Source of the DNA: Clostridium sp. C8-1-8
GTDB lineage: Bacteria > Bacillota > Clostridia > Clostridiales > Clostridiaceae
DNA: 64,000 nt
Direction of reading: 5' to 3'
Assembly (NCBI RefSeq): GCF_009928445.1
Contig: NZ_JAABNO010000001.1
Coordinates: 62,001 to 126,000, forward strand
Shown here: in pieces, positions 15,492 to 26,700 of the stretch
How the letters are laid out: the number at the start of each line of letters is the position of its first letter
Numbering within the stretch: position 1 is the stretch's first letter
Position numbers and translations under genes: made by a program
The notes under the pieces: model-generated
What the model saw: only the letters and a program-made list of their open reading frames with translations
Databases searched by the model: none
Told to the model about the DNA's origin: nothing

Positions 15492-17018
15492 TTAACTTCT
15501 TATCAAATAATCAAAGGCACCTAGGGCGGCAGTGGCGCCTGATCCCATGGAGATAATTATTTGCTTGTATGGAGTGTTGGTACAATCTCCTGCTGCAAAT
15601 ACTCCAGGTACATTGGTAGCACCATGACTATCAACTACGATTTCACCTATGCGGTTACGTTCCACTGTTTCTCCAAGCCAATCAGTATTTGGTACAAGAC
15701 CTATTTGAACAAATACACCTTGCAGCTCAATATGCTTAACTTCTTCAGTATCACGATCCATATAGGATATACCATTAACCTTGTCAGTACCTGTTATTTC
15801 TTTTGTTTGAACATTCTTAAGAACAGTTACGTTGCTTAAGCTATAAAGACGTTCTTGAAGCACGGCATCAGCCTTTAACTCCGGCATAAACTCAAGAACA
15901 GTTACATGATCTACTATTCCAGCAAGATCTATGGCTGCTTCTATACCGGAGTTACCTCCGCCTATTACAGCCACATGCTTTCCCTTAAATAAAGGTCCAT
16001 CACAGTGGGGACAATAAGCTACACCTTTGTTCTTGAATTCTGCTTCACCAGGAACATTGACGTTTCTCCAACGAGCTCCTGTTGAAAGAATTACAGCTTT
16101 GCTCTTTAATATAGCGCCGTTTTCAAGTTCAACCTCTATGAAATCTTTTTTCTCTAAGCGTTTTGCTTTTTGAAGGGTCATGATATCCACATTATAGTTT
16201 TTAACATGTTCTTCAAGGCTTGCTGCAAGCTTAGGTCCTTCAGTATATTTCATGCTTATGAAGTTCTCAATGCCTAAAGTATCCATTACCTGACCACCGA
16301 AACGTTCTACGATAATGCCTGTACGGATACCCTTACGGGCTGCATATATTGCTGCACTTGATCCTGCAGGACCTCCACCGACTACTAGAACATCATACGG
16401 CTCTTTATCTGCAAACTCTGATGCATCTGGAGCACTTCCAAGCTTTGCAAGGATTTCTTCTACAGTCATACGACCACTACCAAAGAAATCTCCATTTAAA
16501 AATACTGATGGTACTGCCATTATGTCTTTGCTTTCAACTTCATCTTTGAAAGCACCGCCATCAATCATGGTATGAGTAACATTAGGGTTAAGAATACTCA
16601 TCAAGTTAAGTGACTGAACAACCTCTGGACAGTTGTGACAGGTTAAGCTGATGTAAGATTCAAAACTATATTGTCCCTTAATGTTTTTAATTTTTTCTAT
16701 GGTTTTTTCATCAACCTTTGGAGCTCTACCACTTACTTGTAGTAGTGCTAACACCAGTGAAGTAAATTCATGACCTAGAGGGATACCGGCAAAAGTTACT
16801 CCAGTGTCTTCTCCAATTCTGTTAATGCTGAAGCTAGGGGTTCTTGATAATTCTGCTCTCTCAACTTTAATCTTTGGTGACATGGAGGCTAGTTCATCAA
16901 CTAGCGCAACCATATCTTTAGATACATCATCAGATCCTGCACTGACCTTTATAAGGACATCACCCTCCATCAACTCAAGATATTGGGCTAACTGTCCTTT
17001 TATATCTGCATCAAGCAT
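15492..17018 (-). CDS. ahpF: Alkyl hydroperoxide reductase subunit F (peroxiredoxin reductase)
   Basis: 508 residues, full length for AhpF; AAGGAGAA precedes the ATG. The N-terminal tandem thioredoxin-fold domain (about 1-195) carries the redox pair C127-H-N-C130. [14 protein letters not shown] (about 211-223) binds FAD, C336-P-H-C339 is the thioredoxin-reductase-like disulfide, and [14 protein letters not shown] binds [12 protein letters not shown] near the C-terminus completes the FAD site. It passes electrons from NADH through FAD and both disulfides to AhpC. It lies 13 bases after ahpC, in one operon. Expression should follow the PerR-like site upstream of ahpC. Confidence 0.97.
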   Translation of the reverse strand: MLDADIKGQLAQYLELMEGDVLIKVSAGSDDVSKDMVALVDELASMSPKIKVERAELSRTPSFSINRIGEDTGVTFAGIPLGHEFTSLVLALLQVSGRAPKVDEKTIEKIKNIKGQYSFESYISLTCHNCPEVVQSLNLMSILNPNVTHTMIDGGAFKDEVESKDIMAVPSVFLNGDFFGSGRMTVEEILAKLGSAPDASEFADKEPYDVLVVGGGPAGSSAAIYAARKGIRTGIIVERFGGQVMDTLGIENFISMKYTEGPKLAASLEEHVKNYNVDIMTLQKAKRLEKKDFIEVELENGAILKSKAVILSTGARWRNVNVPGEAEFKNKGVAYCPHCDGPLFKGKHVAVIGGGNSGIEAAIDLAGIVDHVTVLEFMPELKADAVLQERLYSLSNVTVLKNVQTKEITGTDKVNGISYMDRDTEEVKHIELQGVFVQIGLVPNTDWLGETVERNRIGEIVVDSHGATNVPGVFAAGDCTNTPYKQIIISMGSGATAALGAFDYLIRS

Positions 17019-17031
17019 AATATGCTTCTCC

Positions 17032-17595
17032 TTAGATCTTTCCTACAAGATCAAGACTTGGTTTAAGTGTTTCAGCGCCTTCTTTCCATTTTGCAGGACA
17101 AACTTCACCAGGATTATTTCTTACGTATTGAGCAGCTTTTATCTTGTTAACTAGTATGCTTGCGTCACGACCTATACCACCAGCATTTATTTCAACAGCT
17201 TGAATTATTCCATCTGGATCTATTATGAAAGTACCACGATCTGCAAGACCGTCAGCTTCGATTAATACATCAAAGTTACGTGATATAGTATGTGAAGGGT
17301 CACCGATCATTGTGTAAGTGATCTTCTTTATAGCTTCTGAGCTATCATGCCATGCCTTGTGAGTGTAGTGTGTATCAGTTGAAACTGAGTATACTTCAAC
17401 TCCAAGTGATTGTAATGTTGCATAGTTATCTTGTAAATCTTCTAATTCAGTTGGACATACGAAAGTGAAGTCTGCTGGGTAGAAGCATACTACGCTCCAC
17501 TTACCTTTGAAATCTGCCTCAGTTAAATCTAAAAATTGACCTTGTCTGAAAGCTGATGCTTTAAATGGTTTTACCTCTGTTCCGATTAATGACAT
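17032..17595 (-). CDS. ahpC: Alkyl hydroperoxide reductase subunit C (2-Cys peroxiredoxin)
   Basis: 187 residues, typical AhpC length; GGGAGGTATTTTATT precedes the ATG. The peroxidatic cysteine is C47 in FTFVCPTE and the resolving cysteine is C166 in GEVCPAKW. It reduces H2O2 and organic peroxides and is recycled by AhpF. It is the first gene of an ahpC-ahpF operon with a near-consensus sigma-A promoter and a palindrome of PerR/Fur type over the start of transcription, matching peroxide induction in an anaerobe. Confidence 0.98.
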   Translation of the reverse strand: MSLIGTEVKPFKASAFRQGQFLDLTEADFKGKWSVVCFYPADFTFVCPTELEDLQDNYATLQSLGVEVYSVSTDTHYTHKAWHDSSEAIKKITYTMIGDPSHTISRNFDVLIEADGLADRGTFIIDPDGIIQAVEINAGGIGRDASILVNKIKAAQYVRNNPGEVCPAKWKEGAETLKPSLDLVGKI

Positions 17596-17662
17596 AATAA
17601 AATACCTCCCGAAATTTACTTTTATAAATTAATTTTTGTACATACTGTTTGTAATTGATACA

Positions 17663-17683
17663 AAGTAATAATGATTATTACTT
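17663..17683 (-). promoter_or_regulatory. PerR-like operator upstream of ahpC
   Basis: A perfect palindrome with 10-bp arms around a central G; the core TAATAATGATTATTA fits the 7-1-7 form of PerR/Fur boxes. It lies just downstream of the -10 element, where a repressor would block initiation. Confidence 0.7.
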
Positions 17684-17690
17684 AATACCA

Positions 17691-17718
17691 ATTATAAAAC
17701 TAAACTAATATTTGTCAA
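17691..17718 (-). promoter_or_regulatory. Sigma-A promoter of ahpCF
   Basis: On the minus strand TTGACA (17718-17713), a 16-base spacer and TATAAT (17696-17691); both hexamers are exact. Confidence 0.8.
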
Positions 17719-17772
17719 TATAGTTTTCCAAAATTTTTTTATTTTTATTTTTGAACTTTTTATAACGTTTCT

Positions 17773-17798
17773 AGAGTTCCTAACTCAACTATTAATTA
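17773..17798 (+). repeat. Dispersed short repeat R2, copy a
   Basis: AGAGTTCCTAACTCAACTAT followed by TAATTA; the least degenerate core of the family. Confidence 0.45.
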
Positions 17799-17946
17799 AG
17801 TCTCCATATATGAACTCTTTATGTCTATTTTGTGAAAGACTTTTCTTAGAAATACCATGAATATAAAACCTAATATAAGAAGTATTGGATAGACTATGAT
17901 TTAGAGGGGGATTTAAAGAAATTCACTTCAACTAAATTTTTACCAC

Positions 17947-17975
17947 ATGACATAAAAATATTATTCTTATATAAT
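17947..17975 (+). promoter_or_regulatory. Probable sigma-A promoter of polC
   Basis: ATGACA, a 17-base spacer and TATAAT, 40 bases upstream of the start codon. Confidence 0.65.
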
Positions 17976-18014
17976 AATAAGGTACTAAAAATTTTAGAGG
18001 GAAGGTAAGTTACC

Positions 18015-21000
18015 ATGAAAAAGATAAATGAAATTTTTAGTGACTATAATGCACGTGGCAATATAACTAATGCACTTGTAGAATCTGTTGTGTTAAGCAA
18101 AAAGAGTAAGAAGCTTGAGCTTAAGATAAGTTCAGATAAATATATTGATATAAAAGAATTTGATGGCCTTAATAGATTTATAAAACAAAGATTTGCCTTA
18201 AATGATTCTGTAATATCTGTAAACTATGCTGACGGAACAGATAAGAAACCTATAGAAGAAGAAATCAAAAATATTTTAGTTTCAATGTCTGATAAGCATC
18301 CTGTTCTAAAAACAGTTGCTAATAATAGTGAATATACAGTTGAAAACAATACTATAAACTTTCACTTAAAGGTTGCAGTATCAGGTTTTTTAAAATCTAT
18401 GAATTATGAAAAACAGCTCCGAGAAAATATAAAGACTCTTTATGGTACTTCTTACAATATAAAGTTTATTGATGCTATAAGTAGTGAAGAGTTGGCGCTT
18501 CAGCAAGAGAGTCGTGAACAGGAGATGATGGCCGCTTTAAAGAAAATTAAAACTGATGTGGCTGCCAATACTCCTAAGCCAACCAAGGAAGTTCCATTTA
18601 AAAAGGAAGAGCTGAAGGATGAGTCCGATGGTAAGAAGGGAGATCCATTCTTAATACTTGGAAGAAGCTCTAAGATTAAGGAAAATGTAATCAAGATTAC
18701 TGATATTACACCGGACGAAGGAAGAATAGCAATTGAAGGAGAGATATCAAATATCGAAGCTAAGGAACTAAGAAGTGGAAAGACGTTAGTTTCCTTTGAC
18801 ATATATGATGGATCAACTTCTATGACCTGTAAGTCTTTCTTAAAGCCTGGAGAATATGAAGAAGTTTTATCTAGACTTAAAAAGGCTAAGGGAGTAAGAT
18901 TAGTGGGTTCTGCTAGCTACAGTAAGTTCTCTGGAGAAGTTGAAATGATAGCTAATATTATCATAGAAACTCTAGGAATTAGGAGAGCTGTGAGACAAGA
19001 TAATGCAGAGGTTAAGAGAGTTGAGCTTCATATGCATACTCAGATGAGTCAGATGGATGCTATGAATAGTGCGACTGATCTTATTAAGAGAGCTATGAGC
19101 TGGGGCATGAAGGCTATCGCCTTAACAGATCATGGAGTAGTTCAGGCATTTCCAGAAGCACATAAGCTTTTAGGAAGAAATAATCCAGATATGAAAGTTC
19201 TATACGGGGTAGAGGCTTACTTAGCTCCAGATAAGAAACCATCCGTAACTAACCCTAAGGGACAGAGCATAGATACAACTTACTGTGTTCTTGACTTAGA
19301 AACAACAGGATTTTCAGCGGTAACTGAGAGAATTACTGAAATAGGTGTTATGAAATATCAGGATGGTAAGGTCGTTGACGAATTCAGTTGTTTTGTAAAC
19401 CCTGAAAAACCTATCCCTGCAAAGGTTGTTGAGGTTACTAACATAACTGACGATATGGTAAAAGATGCAGAAACTATAGATAAAGTGTTCCCTAAGCTCT
19501 TAGAATTTATAAAGGGAAGTGTTTTAGTTGCTCATAATGCATCCTTTGACGTAGGCTTCCTAAAGCAGAATGCTAAAGTATTGGGTTATGACTTCGATTT
19601 TACTTACGTAGATACCTTAACCTTAGCACAGGAAGTATTCCCAGAGTTTAAGACTTATAAGCTGGGGAGAATTGCTAAAAACTTAGGTATAAAGGTTGAA
19701 GTAGCTCATAGAGCATTAGATGATGTTGATACCACTGTTAAGGTTTTTGAAGTAATGCTCGAGAAGCTAAAGGAAAAGGGAGTAAAAACTCTTGAAGATA
19801 TAGATCTGTTTGGTATTGATGAGGAATCTAAGAAAGAAGGTTACAAGAAGCTCAAAACCTTCCATGCAATAATATTTGCCAAAGATTATGTAGGCTTAAA
19901 GAATTTATATAGGCTTATATCTTATTCTAATTTAAACTATTTTCATAAAAAGCCTCGTATATTAAAGAGTATGTATAAGAAGTACTCAGAAGGGCTGATG
20001 ATAGGAAGTGCCTGCAGTGAAGGAGAGTTGTATCAGTCAATACTTCTAGGTAAGTCCGATGAAGAAATAGAAGCTATTGCAGAAGATTATGATTACCTTG
20101 AAATCCAACCATTAGGGAATAATGATTACCTAGTTAGAACAGAGCAGGTACCTAATAGAGATTACTTAAAAGAAATAAATAAGAAGATCATACAATTAGG
20201 AGAAAAGCTCAATAAGCTTGTCGTTGCTACTGGAGACGTTCATTTTATGGATCCGGAAGATGAAATATATAGACGTATATTAGAAGCAGGACAGGGATTT
20301 AAGGATGCAGACAATCAAGCTCCTTTATACCTAAGAACCACAGAAGAAATGCTTAAGGAATTTGAGTACTTAGGAAAGCAAAAGGCTTACGAGGTTGTTG
20401 TTACAAATACTAATAAGATTGCTGATATGTGTGAACAGATAAGTCCGATATCACCAGATAAGGCTACACCACACATAGATGGCTGTGAACAGACCATTAA
20501 GGATATAACTTACGGAAAGGCCAATGAGCTTTATGGAGATCCACTTCCTCAACTAGTTCAAGATAGATTGGAAAGAGAACTTGATTCCATAATAAAAAAC
20601 GGATTCTCAGTTATGTATATAATAGCTCAGAAGCTGGTATGGAAATCCAATGAAGATGGTTACTTAGTTGGTTCAAGAGGATCCGTTGGTTCTTCAGTAG
20701 TGGCATATATGACAGGTATAACAGAGGTAAATGCTCTTCCTCCTCATTATAGATGTCCTAACTGTAAGTACTCTGACTTTACTGATTATGGCTTTAAAAA
20801 TGGCTTTGATTTACCTGATAAGACTTGTCCTGAGTGTGGAGAACCCTTAGCTAAGGATGGTATAGATATCCCATTTGAAACCTTCCTAGGCTTTAATGGA
20901 GATAAAGAACCAGATATAGACTTAAACTTCTCTGGTGAGTACCAAGCAAAAGCCCATAGATATACTGAGGTTATCTTTGGAAAGGGCACTACCTTTAAGG

Positions 21001-22370
21001 CTGGAACCATAGGTACTATAGCAGAGAAAACTGCCTTTGGTTATGTAAAGAAGTATTATGAAGAAAAGAATATGACGGTGAGCAAGGCTGAAATAATGAG
21101 AATATCAAAAGGATGTACGGGTATTAAGAGAACTTCAGGACAGCATCCCGGTGGAATAATAGTTGTACCTAAGGGGAGAGAAATCTTTGAGTTTTGTCCA
21201 GTTCAGCATCCAGCTGATGATCCAAATTCTGATATTATAACTACACATTTTGACTATCACTCAATTGACCAGAATCTACTGAAGCTTGATATACTTGGGC
21301 ACGATGATCCTACAGTTATAAGAATGCTTCAGGATATAACAGGGGTTGACCCTAAGACTATACCCATGGATGAAAAGAAGACAATGTCCATATTTTCTTC
21401 TACCGAAGCGCTGGGCGTTACTCCAGAACAGATAAACTCTAAGGTAGGAACCTTTGGAATACCTGAGTTTGGTACTAAGTTCGTTAGAGGAATGCTTCTG
21501 GATACTATGCCAAAGGCCTTTACAGACCTGATATGTATATCAGGACTTTCCCATGGTACTGACGTTTGGCTGGGCAATGCTAAGGATTTGATTGACCAAG
21601 GGATAGTTACGCTAAGTGAAGCAGTATGTACGAGAGATGATATCATGATTTATCTTATTAAAAAAGGTCTTCCGCCAAATACAGCCTTTAAGATAATGGA
21701 AACTGTTCGTAAAGGTAAGGCACTGAAGGATCCAAAATGGCCAGAATACGAAGAACTTATGAGGCAATGTGAGGTACCAGAATGGTACATAGACTCTTGT
21801 AGAAAGATAAAATACATGTTCCCTAAAGCCCATGCGGCAGCATATGTTATGATGGCCTTTAGAATAGCTTGGTTTAAAGTTCACATACCAAAGGCTTACT
21901 ATGCAGCCTTCTTTACCATAAGAGCAAAGGCTTTCGATGCAGATTATATGATCTTTGGAAAAGAAAAGGTTAAGCAAAGAATGAAGGAAATAGAAGCTAT
22001 GGGTATGATGGCTCCTCCTAAGGATAAAGATATGTATGATGATTTAGAACTTGTCCTAGAGATGTACGAAAGAGGCATTAAGTTCCTTCCTATAGATTTG
22101 TATAAGTCTCATGCTACTCAGTTCCTAGTAGAAGAAGATGGTCTAAGACCGCCTATAAACAGTATATCAGGTATGGGTAATGTGGCGGCAGAAGGCATAT
22201 ACAGTGCTATACAGGAAGCAATAAAAGAGGAAAGCCCTATTAATTCTATTGAAGATTTAAAGAAACGTGCTAAGATCGGAAACTCAGCTATAGATTCTTT
22301 AAGAAAGTTTGGATGTCTAAACGGTCTTCCTGAAAAAGATCAATTGAGTTTCTTTGATTTGATATCTTAA
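18015..22370 (+). CDS. polC: DNA polymerase III alpha subunit, Gram-positive PolC type
   Basis: 1,451 residues, full length; GAGGGAAGG precedes the ATG. Order of domains: N-terminal domains (1-220), OB fold (about 225-325), PHP domain beginning ELHMHTQMSQMDA (about 335), split by the DEDD 3'-5' exonuclease (VLDLETTGF near 423, through about 585), a CPNC...CPEC zinc-binding module (about 913-945), palm catalytic acidic residues in EPDIDLNFSGEYQ, fingers, and a C-terminal region. It is the main replicative polymerase with built-in proofreading. In many clostridia polC stands alone, as it does here. Confidence 0.98.
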   Translation: MKKINEIFSDYNARGNITNALVESVVLSKKSKKLELKISSDKYIDIKEFDGLNRFIKQRFALNDSVISVNYADGTDKKPIEEEIKNILVSMSDKHPVLKTVANNSEYTVENNTINFHLKVAVSGFLKSMNYEKQLRENIKTLYGTSYNIKFIDAISSEELALQQESREQEMMAALKKIKTDVAANTPKPTKEVPFKKEELKDESDGKKGDPFLILGRSSKIKENVIKITDITPDEGRIAIEGEISNIEAKELRSGKTLVSFDIYDGSTSMTCKSFLKPGEYEEVLSRLKKAKGVRLVGSASYSKFSGEVEMIANIIIETLGIRRAVRQDNAEVKRVELHMHTQMSQMDAMNSATDLIKRAMSWGMKAIALTDHGVVQAFPEAHKLLGRNNPDMKVLYGVEAYLAPDKKPSVTNPKGQSIDTTYCVLDLETTGFSAVTERITEIGVMKYQDGKVVDEFSCFVNPEKPIPAKVVEVTNITDDMVKDAETIDKVFPKLLEFIKGSVLVAHNASFDVGFLKQNAKVLGYDFDFTYVDTLTLAQEVFPEFKTYKLGRIAKNLGIKVEVAHRALDDVDTTVKVFEVMLEKLKEKGVKTLEDIDLFGIDEESKKEGYKKLKTFHAIIFAKDYVGLKNLYRLISYSNLNYFHKKPRILKSMYKKYSEGLMIGSACSEGELYQSILLGKSDEEIEAIAEDYDYLEIQPLGNNDYLVRTEQVPNRDYLKEINKKIIQLGEKLNKLVVATGDVHFMDPEDEIYRRILEAGQGFKDADNQAPLYLRTTEEMLKEFEYLGKQKAYEVVVTNTNKIADMCEQISPISPDKATPHIDGCEQTIKDITYGKANELYGDPLPQLVQDRLERELDSIIKNGFSVMYIIAQKLVWKSNEDGYLVGSRGSVGSSVVAYMTGITEVNALPPHYRCPNCKYSDFTDYGFKNGFDLPDKTCPECGEPLAKDGIDIPFETFLGFNGDKEPDIDLNFSGEYQAKAHRYTEVIFGKGTTFKAGTIGTIAEKTAFGYVKKYYEEKNMTVSKAEIMRISKGCTGIKRTSGQHPGGIIVVPKGREIFEFCPVQHPADDPNSDIITTHFDYHSIDQNLLKLDILGHDDPTVIRMLQDITGVDPKTIPMDEKKTMSIFSSTEALGVTPEQINSKVGTFGIPEFGTKFVRGMLLDTMPKAFTDLICISGLSHGTDVWLGNAKDLIDQGIVTLSEAVCTRDDIMIYLIKKGLPPNTAFKIMETVRKGKALKDPKWPEYEELMRQCEVPEWYIDSCRKIKYMFPKAHAAAYVMMAFRIAWFKVHIPKAYYAAFFTIRAKAFDADYMIFGKEKVKQRMKEIEAMGMMAPPKDKDMYDDLELVLEMYERGIKFLPIDLYKSHATQFLVEEDGLRPPINSISGMGNVAAEGIYSAIQEAIKEESPINSIEDLKKRAKIGNSAIDSLRKFGCLNGLPEKDQLSFFDLIS

Positions 22371-22483
22371 AGGTACAGCGATAAGTTGGTCCTTTAGTAT
22401 AAACTGTTTCAATGTCTAATACTAAGATGAAGTAAAATATAAATATAGGATTTTAATATATATTTTTAAGCCTATATAAGGAG

Positions 22484-22517
22484 AAACCACTAATGTAAGT
22501 CGCATTAGTGGTTTTTT
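22484..22517 (+). terminator. Intrinsic terminator of polC
   Basis: AAACCACTAATG / CATTAGTGGTTT, a perfect 12-bp stem with a 7-base loop followed by a T run. The same stem occurs after the adhesin gene (29798-29830). Confidence 0.9.
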
Positions 22518-22650
22518 ATATTTAATAAAATTATCACTATATGAATATATAACAATTGATATCAACTATATTTTTAAAATGGCAACTGTGATTAGAGGTT
22601 AAATAAGAATTGTGTATTAAGTTTGGGGTAGGTTATGTTTATTTTTCACA

Positions 22651-23196
22651 TCATTCTTTAAATGAAATTTCATTAAACTCAAACTCAATTATCCCACAAT
22701 ACGGCATTAATTCAGTTGCTTTGAATTGGCGCATTAACTCACCATGAGCTACGACAATTATTTTGCTATACTTATCATTATAATTCTTTAAGCAGTTGTA
22801 CGCTCGGCAAAAAACCATTTTTGCCGTTTCCCAATTTTTCGGCTCATTTTGAGGATAAATCCCATTATGAGCCAAATAATCTTCATAAGCAATATGAATA
22901 TTTGACTTTGTTGCTTTTTGATAAGTCAAGTCAGGCTGCCATTCTCTTAGTTCCACCTCAACCAGTATATCAAGCTTTGTTTCAGTAGCAACATAGGAAG
23001 CAGTTTGCAGAGCCCTTGTAATTGGCGATGATAAAATGATTTGGGCATCTTTAAGAATGGGGTTTTTTGCTACTAATTTTGCTTGCTCAATGCCATTTAA
23101 AGAAAGTGGCGCTAAATCTATACCATGTCCATTTATATTTTGTTCTTCGCAAAATGAGGAGTCGTATTGACCATGTCTAATCATAATAACTTGCAT
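22651..23196 (-). CDS. Histidine phosphatase (phosphoglycerate-mutase-like) family protein
   Basis: 181 residues. The phosphoacceptor motif is R7-H8-G9 in MQVIMIRHGQ, and the second catalytic His is in VVAHGELMRQF (about 148-158). LSSPITRALQTA carries the conserved phosphate-binding Arg. The size fits a stand-alone small-molecule or phosphoprotein phosphatase of the PhoE/SixA/CobC type. There are no pathway neighbours to suggest the substrate. Its G+C content looks slightly higher than that of its surroundings, which is an impression, not a measurement. Confidence 0.88.
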   Translation of the reverse strand: MQVIMIRHGQYDSSFCEEQNINGHGIDLAPLSLNGIEQAKLVAKNPILKDAQIILSSPITRALQTASYVATETKLDILVEVELREWQPDLTYQKATKSNIHIAYEDYLAHNGIYPQNEPKNWETAKMVFCRAYNCLKNYNDKYSKIIVVAHGELMRQFKATELMPYCGIIEFEFNEISFKE

Positions 23197-23468
23197 ATTT
23201 TACCTCCATATATCTTTATGTCCCATGGTAACTAATATAAATAATCAACAATTTATGCTTATTTGCACTATGTAGTGGTTACAGGATAATTATAACATAT
23301 AGTACATGCTTACCTATATTGGCTTAACAGAATTGTATTTGAAATAAATTTCAAAACACTATCTAGCATGCAAGTTCCATTCCCACTTAAAAACATATTT
23401 CTATTATAAAAATTAAGTAAGAGATATGAAAAAATATGTAATTTTATAGAAAAGTACATTGGATATTG

Positions 23469-23496
23469 TTGACAATGTATAGTTCTATTATATAAA
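23469..23496 (+). promoter_or_regulatory. Sigma-A promoter candidate for the adhesin gene
   Basis: TTGACA, a 16-base spacer and TATAAA. An alternative extended -10 (TGTTATAAC, 23569-23577) lies closer to the riboswitch. Either would give a leader containing the aptamer. Confidence 0.5.
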
Positions 23497-23589
23497 ATAG
23501 TGTTTATAAATCATCTATTAAGTAGAAACCTATTTTTTATAACAATAGTTATTAATTAATGGATGATATGTTATAACTTATATAAAATT

Positions 23590-23686
23590 TTATTGGTAGT
23601 AACGACCTATATGCTTATTTGGGCACTTTGTATATAGCGAGCTAGTAGTGCAACCGACCAAACGTAAAAGTTAGGTCGGTTTTTTT
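23590..23686 (+). promoter_or_regulatory. c-di-GMP-II riboswitch with expression platform
   Basis: The stretch TTGGGCACTT (from 23628), CTAGTAGTGCAACCGACC (to 23659) and an upstream GTAACGACCTATATGCTTAT match, as I remember it, the C. acetobutylicum class II c-di-GMP aptamer (TTGGGCACTT...GTTAGTAGTGCAACCGACC). GCACT/AGTGC forms the closing stem. The 3' end AACCGACC is also the left arm of a terminator (AACCGACC / GGTCGGTT, then T6), so ligand-bound aptamer should hide it and allow read-through: an ON switch for the adhesin downstream. Confidence 0.9.
23652..23686 (+). terminator. Riboswitch-controlled terminator
   Basis: 8-bp stem AACCGACC / GGTCGGTT with a 14-base loop and T run, 33 bases before the adhesin start. 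It overlaps the aptamer's 3' strand. Confidence 0.88.
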
Positions 23687-23719
23687 ATTATCCAAATTTA
23701 ATTTAAAGGAAGTGAGAAG

Positions 23720-26700
23720 ATGAACAAAAAAAGATTTTTGAGCTTTGTAGTGGTAATCATCTTTATACTACAGATGATTGTACCTGTAAATAATGTAAAG
23801 GCAGCTACTCGAGATATTACAGGAGCTTTTCCGCTTATTACTGATGTAAAAATAACCGATATAAACGGAAAGGAATTAGGTAGCAATATCAGTAAAAATT
23901 CAGAAATACATATTAATTACACATGGTCTATTCCTAATGACCAAACTGTAAATGCAGGTGATTATTACACTATGCAGTTACCTAATGAGATAAAAATAGC
24001 AACAGCTATAGATCAACCAATGATTAACCCAAAGGATGGGAGTGTAGTTGCCAATATACATGTGGATACTAATGGGAAGACTAAAATTACATTTACTTCT
24101 TATCCTAGTGGACACTCAGATGTACTTGGTGGTTTTTCATTAGACTGCCACTTTAACCAAAGTCAAATAGGAAATGCTAACCCTGTTAAAATTGATTTTA
24201 CTGTACCTGGGTTAGGAGTTGTTACTGAAGGCCCTTTCAATTTTCAACAACCTGATCCAACTATTGTAAAGAGTGGAGTTTATAATTCGACAAATGATGA
24301 GGTTACATGGACAATAACAGTAAATAAAGAGGGAGTAAAGCTTAGTAATACAGTAGTTACTGATAATATAAACAGTGGACAAGTATTTGTAGATGGGTCT
24401 GTTAATATAAACGGTACAGCGGCCGTTTCTGGAACAGGCTATTCTTACGACAATACCAGCAGGAAGCTAACCATAAATATGGGGGAAATAACAACCCAGC
24501 AAGTTATAACATTTAAGACAAGCATACACAATGATTTGGCAGCTAAGGCTCAGGGAACTTACAATTATACAAATGCTGCTACGTTAAATTATGATTCTAG
24601 TGGAAATCCGAAAAGCTTAACCTCAAATACTGTAACTATTCCTGTGACAGTAAAATATATAAGTAAAGACGGATCTTACGAAACAGCAAACAAAAGAATA
24701 AGTTGGACCATAAAAGTAAATCAAAGTGGAAGAACAATTAATAATGCTGTTGTTACAGATGCTATCCCAGCAGGGCTAACTATTGATACATCAACTATCA
24801 AAGTAGATGGAGCCCCAGGGACTGATTATACCATTTCTGGTCAAAATTTTAGATATAATCTTAAAAATATAAGCAGCGTTCATACTATTACATTTTCAAC
24901 AAATGTTGACTCAGCAGTTTATAACTCTAATAACTATAAAAGCTACAACAATACTGCTTTTCTATCTGGAGATGGGGTTTTAAATGGTACATACTCTAGT
25001 AGAGCTGTTGGGTTTACACCTAATATTATTCAGAAACAAGGTGCAGGTTATAATCCTTCAACAGGTATTATTACATGGAGGATAATTGTTAATAACAATC
25101 AGACTGCCGTTGCAGCTGGCGCAAAAGTTACTGATAACATTCCTATAGGACAAGTTTATGTTGCTGGCTCCGGCAAGCTCGATGGTACAGCGCTAGATGA
25201 CAGTGGATATACTGCTGCAACAAGTTCAGACACAACAAAAACAGGAACCTTTACCTATACATTTTCTAGTGCTTTTTCTGATACACATACTATAACTTTT
25301 CAGACTAAGGTAACTGACCCTAAGGTTTATAAGGCAAGTTACAGTGGTAATTTTAATAATAGTGTTACCCTTACTAGTGCGGACATAAATCAGACAACCT
25401 CAGCAACTCAACCTGTAAACAGTGAGATAATAAACAAAACCGGAGCAGGTTATAATTATGCTACTAGGGAAATAACCTGGAATATAAGGATAAATAAGAA
25501 TAAGATGCCTATAACCAATGCAGTAATAACTGATTATATACCTGCTGGACAAGTATATGTTAGTGGCTCTGCAACTATAGACAATAGCGCTTCTGCAGAT
25601 GGATTTAAGTATACACAAGTAGATGGTGATTCCCAAAAGACTGGAGTACTTACCTACACATTTCCAACTGGCAGTAGCAATACAATAAACAATACTTATA
25701 ATATAAGCTTTAAAACAAAGATTATAGATTTGAGTATTTTTAATACCAATGGAGTGAAGACATTAAGTAATACTGCATCTATCGCTGGAGATGAGATACC
25801 AACAGACGGAAATAGAAGCAGTACAGGCTCACAAACAGTTAATAATACAGTTATTAACAAGACACCTTCATATGTTTATGGTAACTCCTATATTGATTGG
25901 ACACTTAATGTTAATTCTAATTTCAATATTTATATGAGTAATGCAACCATAACTGATAAATTACAAAATGGACTTTCGCTTAACACTGATACAGTGGAAT
26001 TATATGAAGCTACTGTTAATGCTAATGGTACTCTTACTGCAGGTGCTAAGGTACCTCTAACTGGCGCAAATGTAAAGTATGATCCTACTACTAGAGAATT
26101 TGGTTTTACATTCCCAGATAATGCAGCATATAAGCCATATATTCTTAAATTTACAACTGATGTATCTGCGGCTGGTAACTATTCAAATACAGTTGAATTT
26201 AAAAGTACAGACACAGATCAGACATCTTCTACAAATCAAAATGGAGTGTGGTATGCCAGTGGAAGTGCTTGGGGAACTGGTGTAAGTGGAAGTATTAATG
26301 TTGTTAAGGTAGACGCTAATGATACTTCGAAGAAGTTATCAGGCGCAGTCTTTCAGTTAATTGACCAGTACGGAAATGTTAAGGCTACTTCTGCACCTAC
26401 AGGCCCAGATGGAACTGCTTTATTTAAAGCTCTTAAGTATGATGTAAACTATACATTAAAAGAAATTACTCCACCAACAGGTTATACTTTAAATGATGAA
26501 GCACACACGTTCCAGGTACATGATGCCACAGGGCAGAGGGATATTGCATATAGTTTTAAGGATACAAAGATAAAAGGAAACATACAGTTTACTAAAAACG
26601 GAGAAGATGGCAAAGGGCTTTTAGGCGCAGAATTTGCCCTATATCAAAATGATGGAGTTACCCCGATTTTAGATTCTGATGGAAAAGGTATTACAGCTGT

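Larger units (their letters stand above)
17596..18014. other. Divergent ahpC-polC intergenic region
   Basis: It contains the ahpC promoter and PerR-like operator, an R2 repeat copy (17773-17798) and a polC promoter (17947-17975). Nothing else is recognised. Confidence 0.5.
23197..23719. other. Leader and promoter region of the CnaB adhesin gene
   Basis: The 5' half is A+T-rich with no recognised signal. A promoter (23469-23496), a c-di-GMP-II riboswitch (23590-23660) and its terminator (23652-23686) fill the 3' half. Confidence 0.6.

Noticed and set aside
15561-17154. Several plus-strand ORFs of 66-116 codons inside ahpF and ahpC
   Set aside because: They are antisense shadows of clear, full-length genes; none has a ribosome binding site or recognisable protein features.
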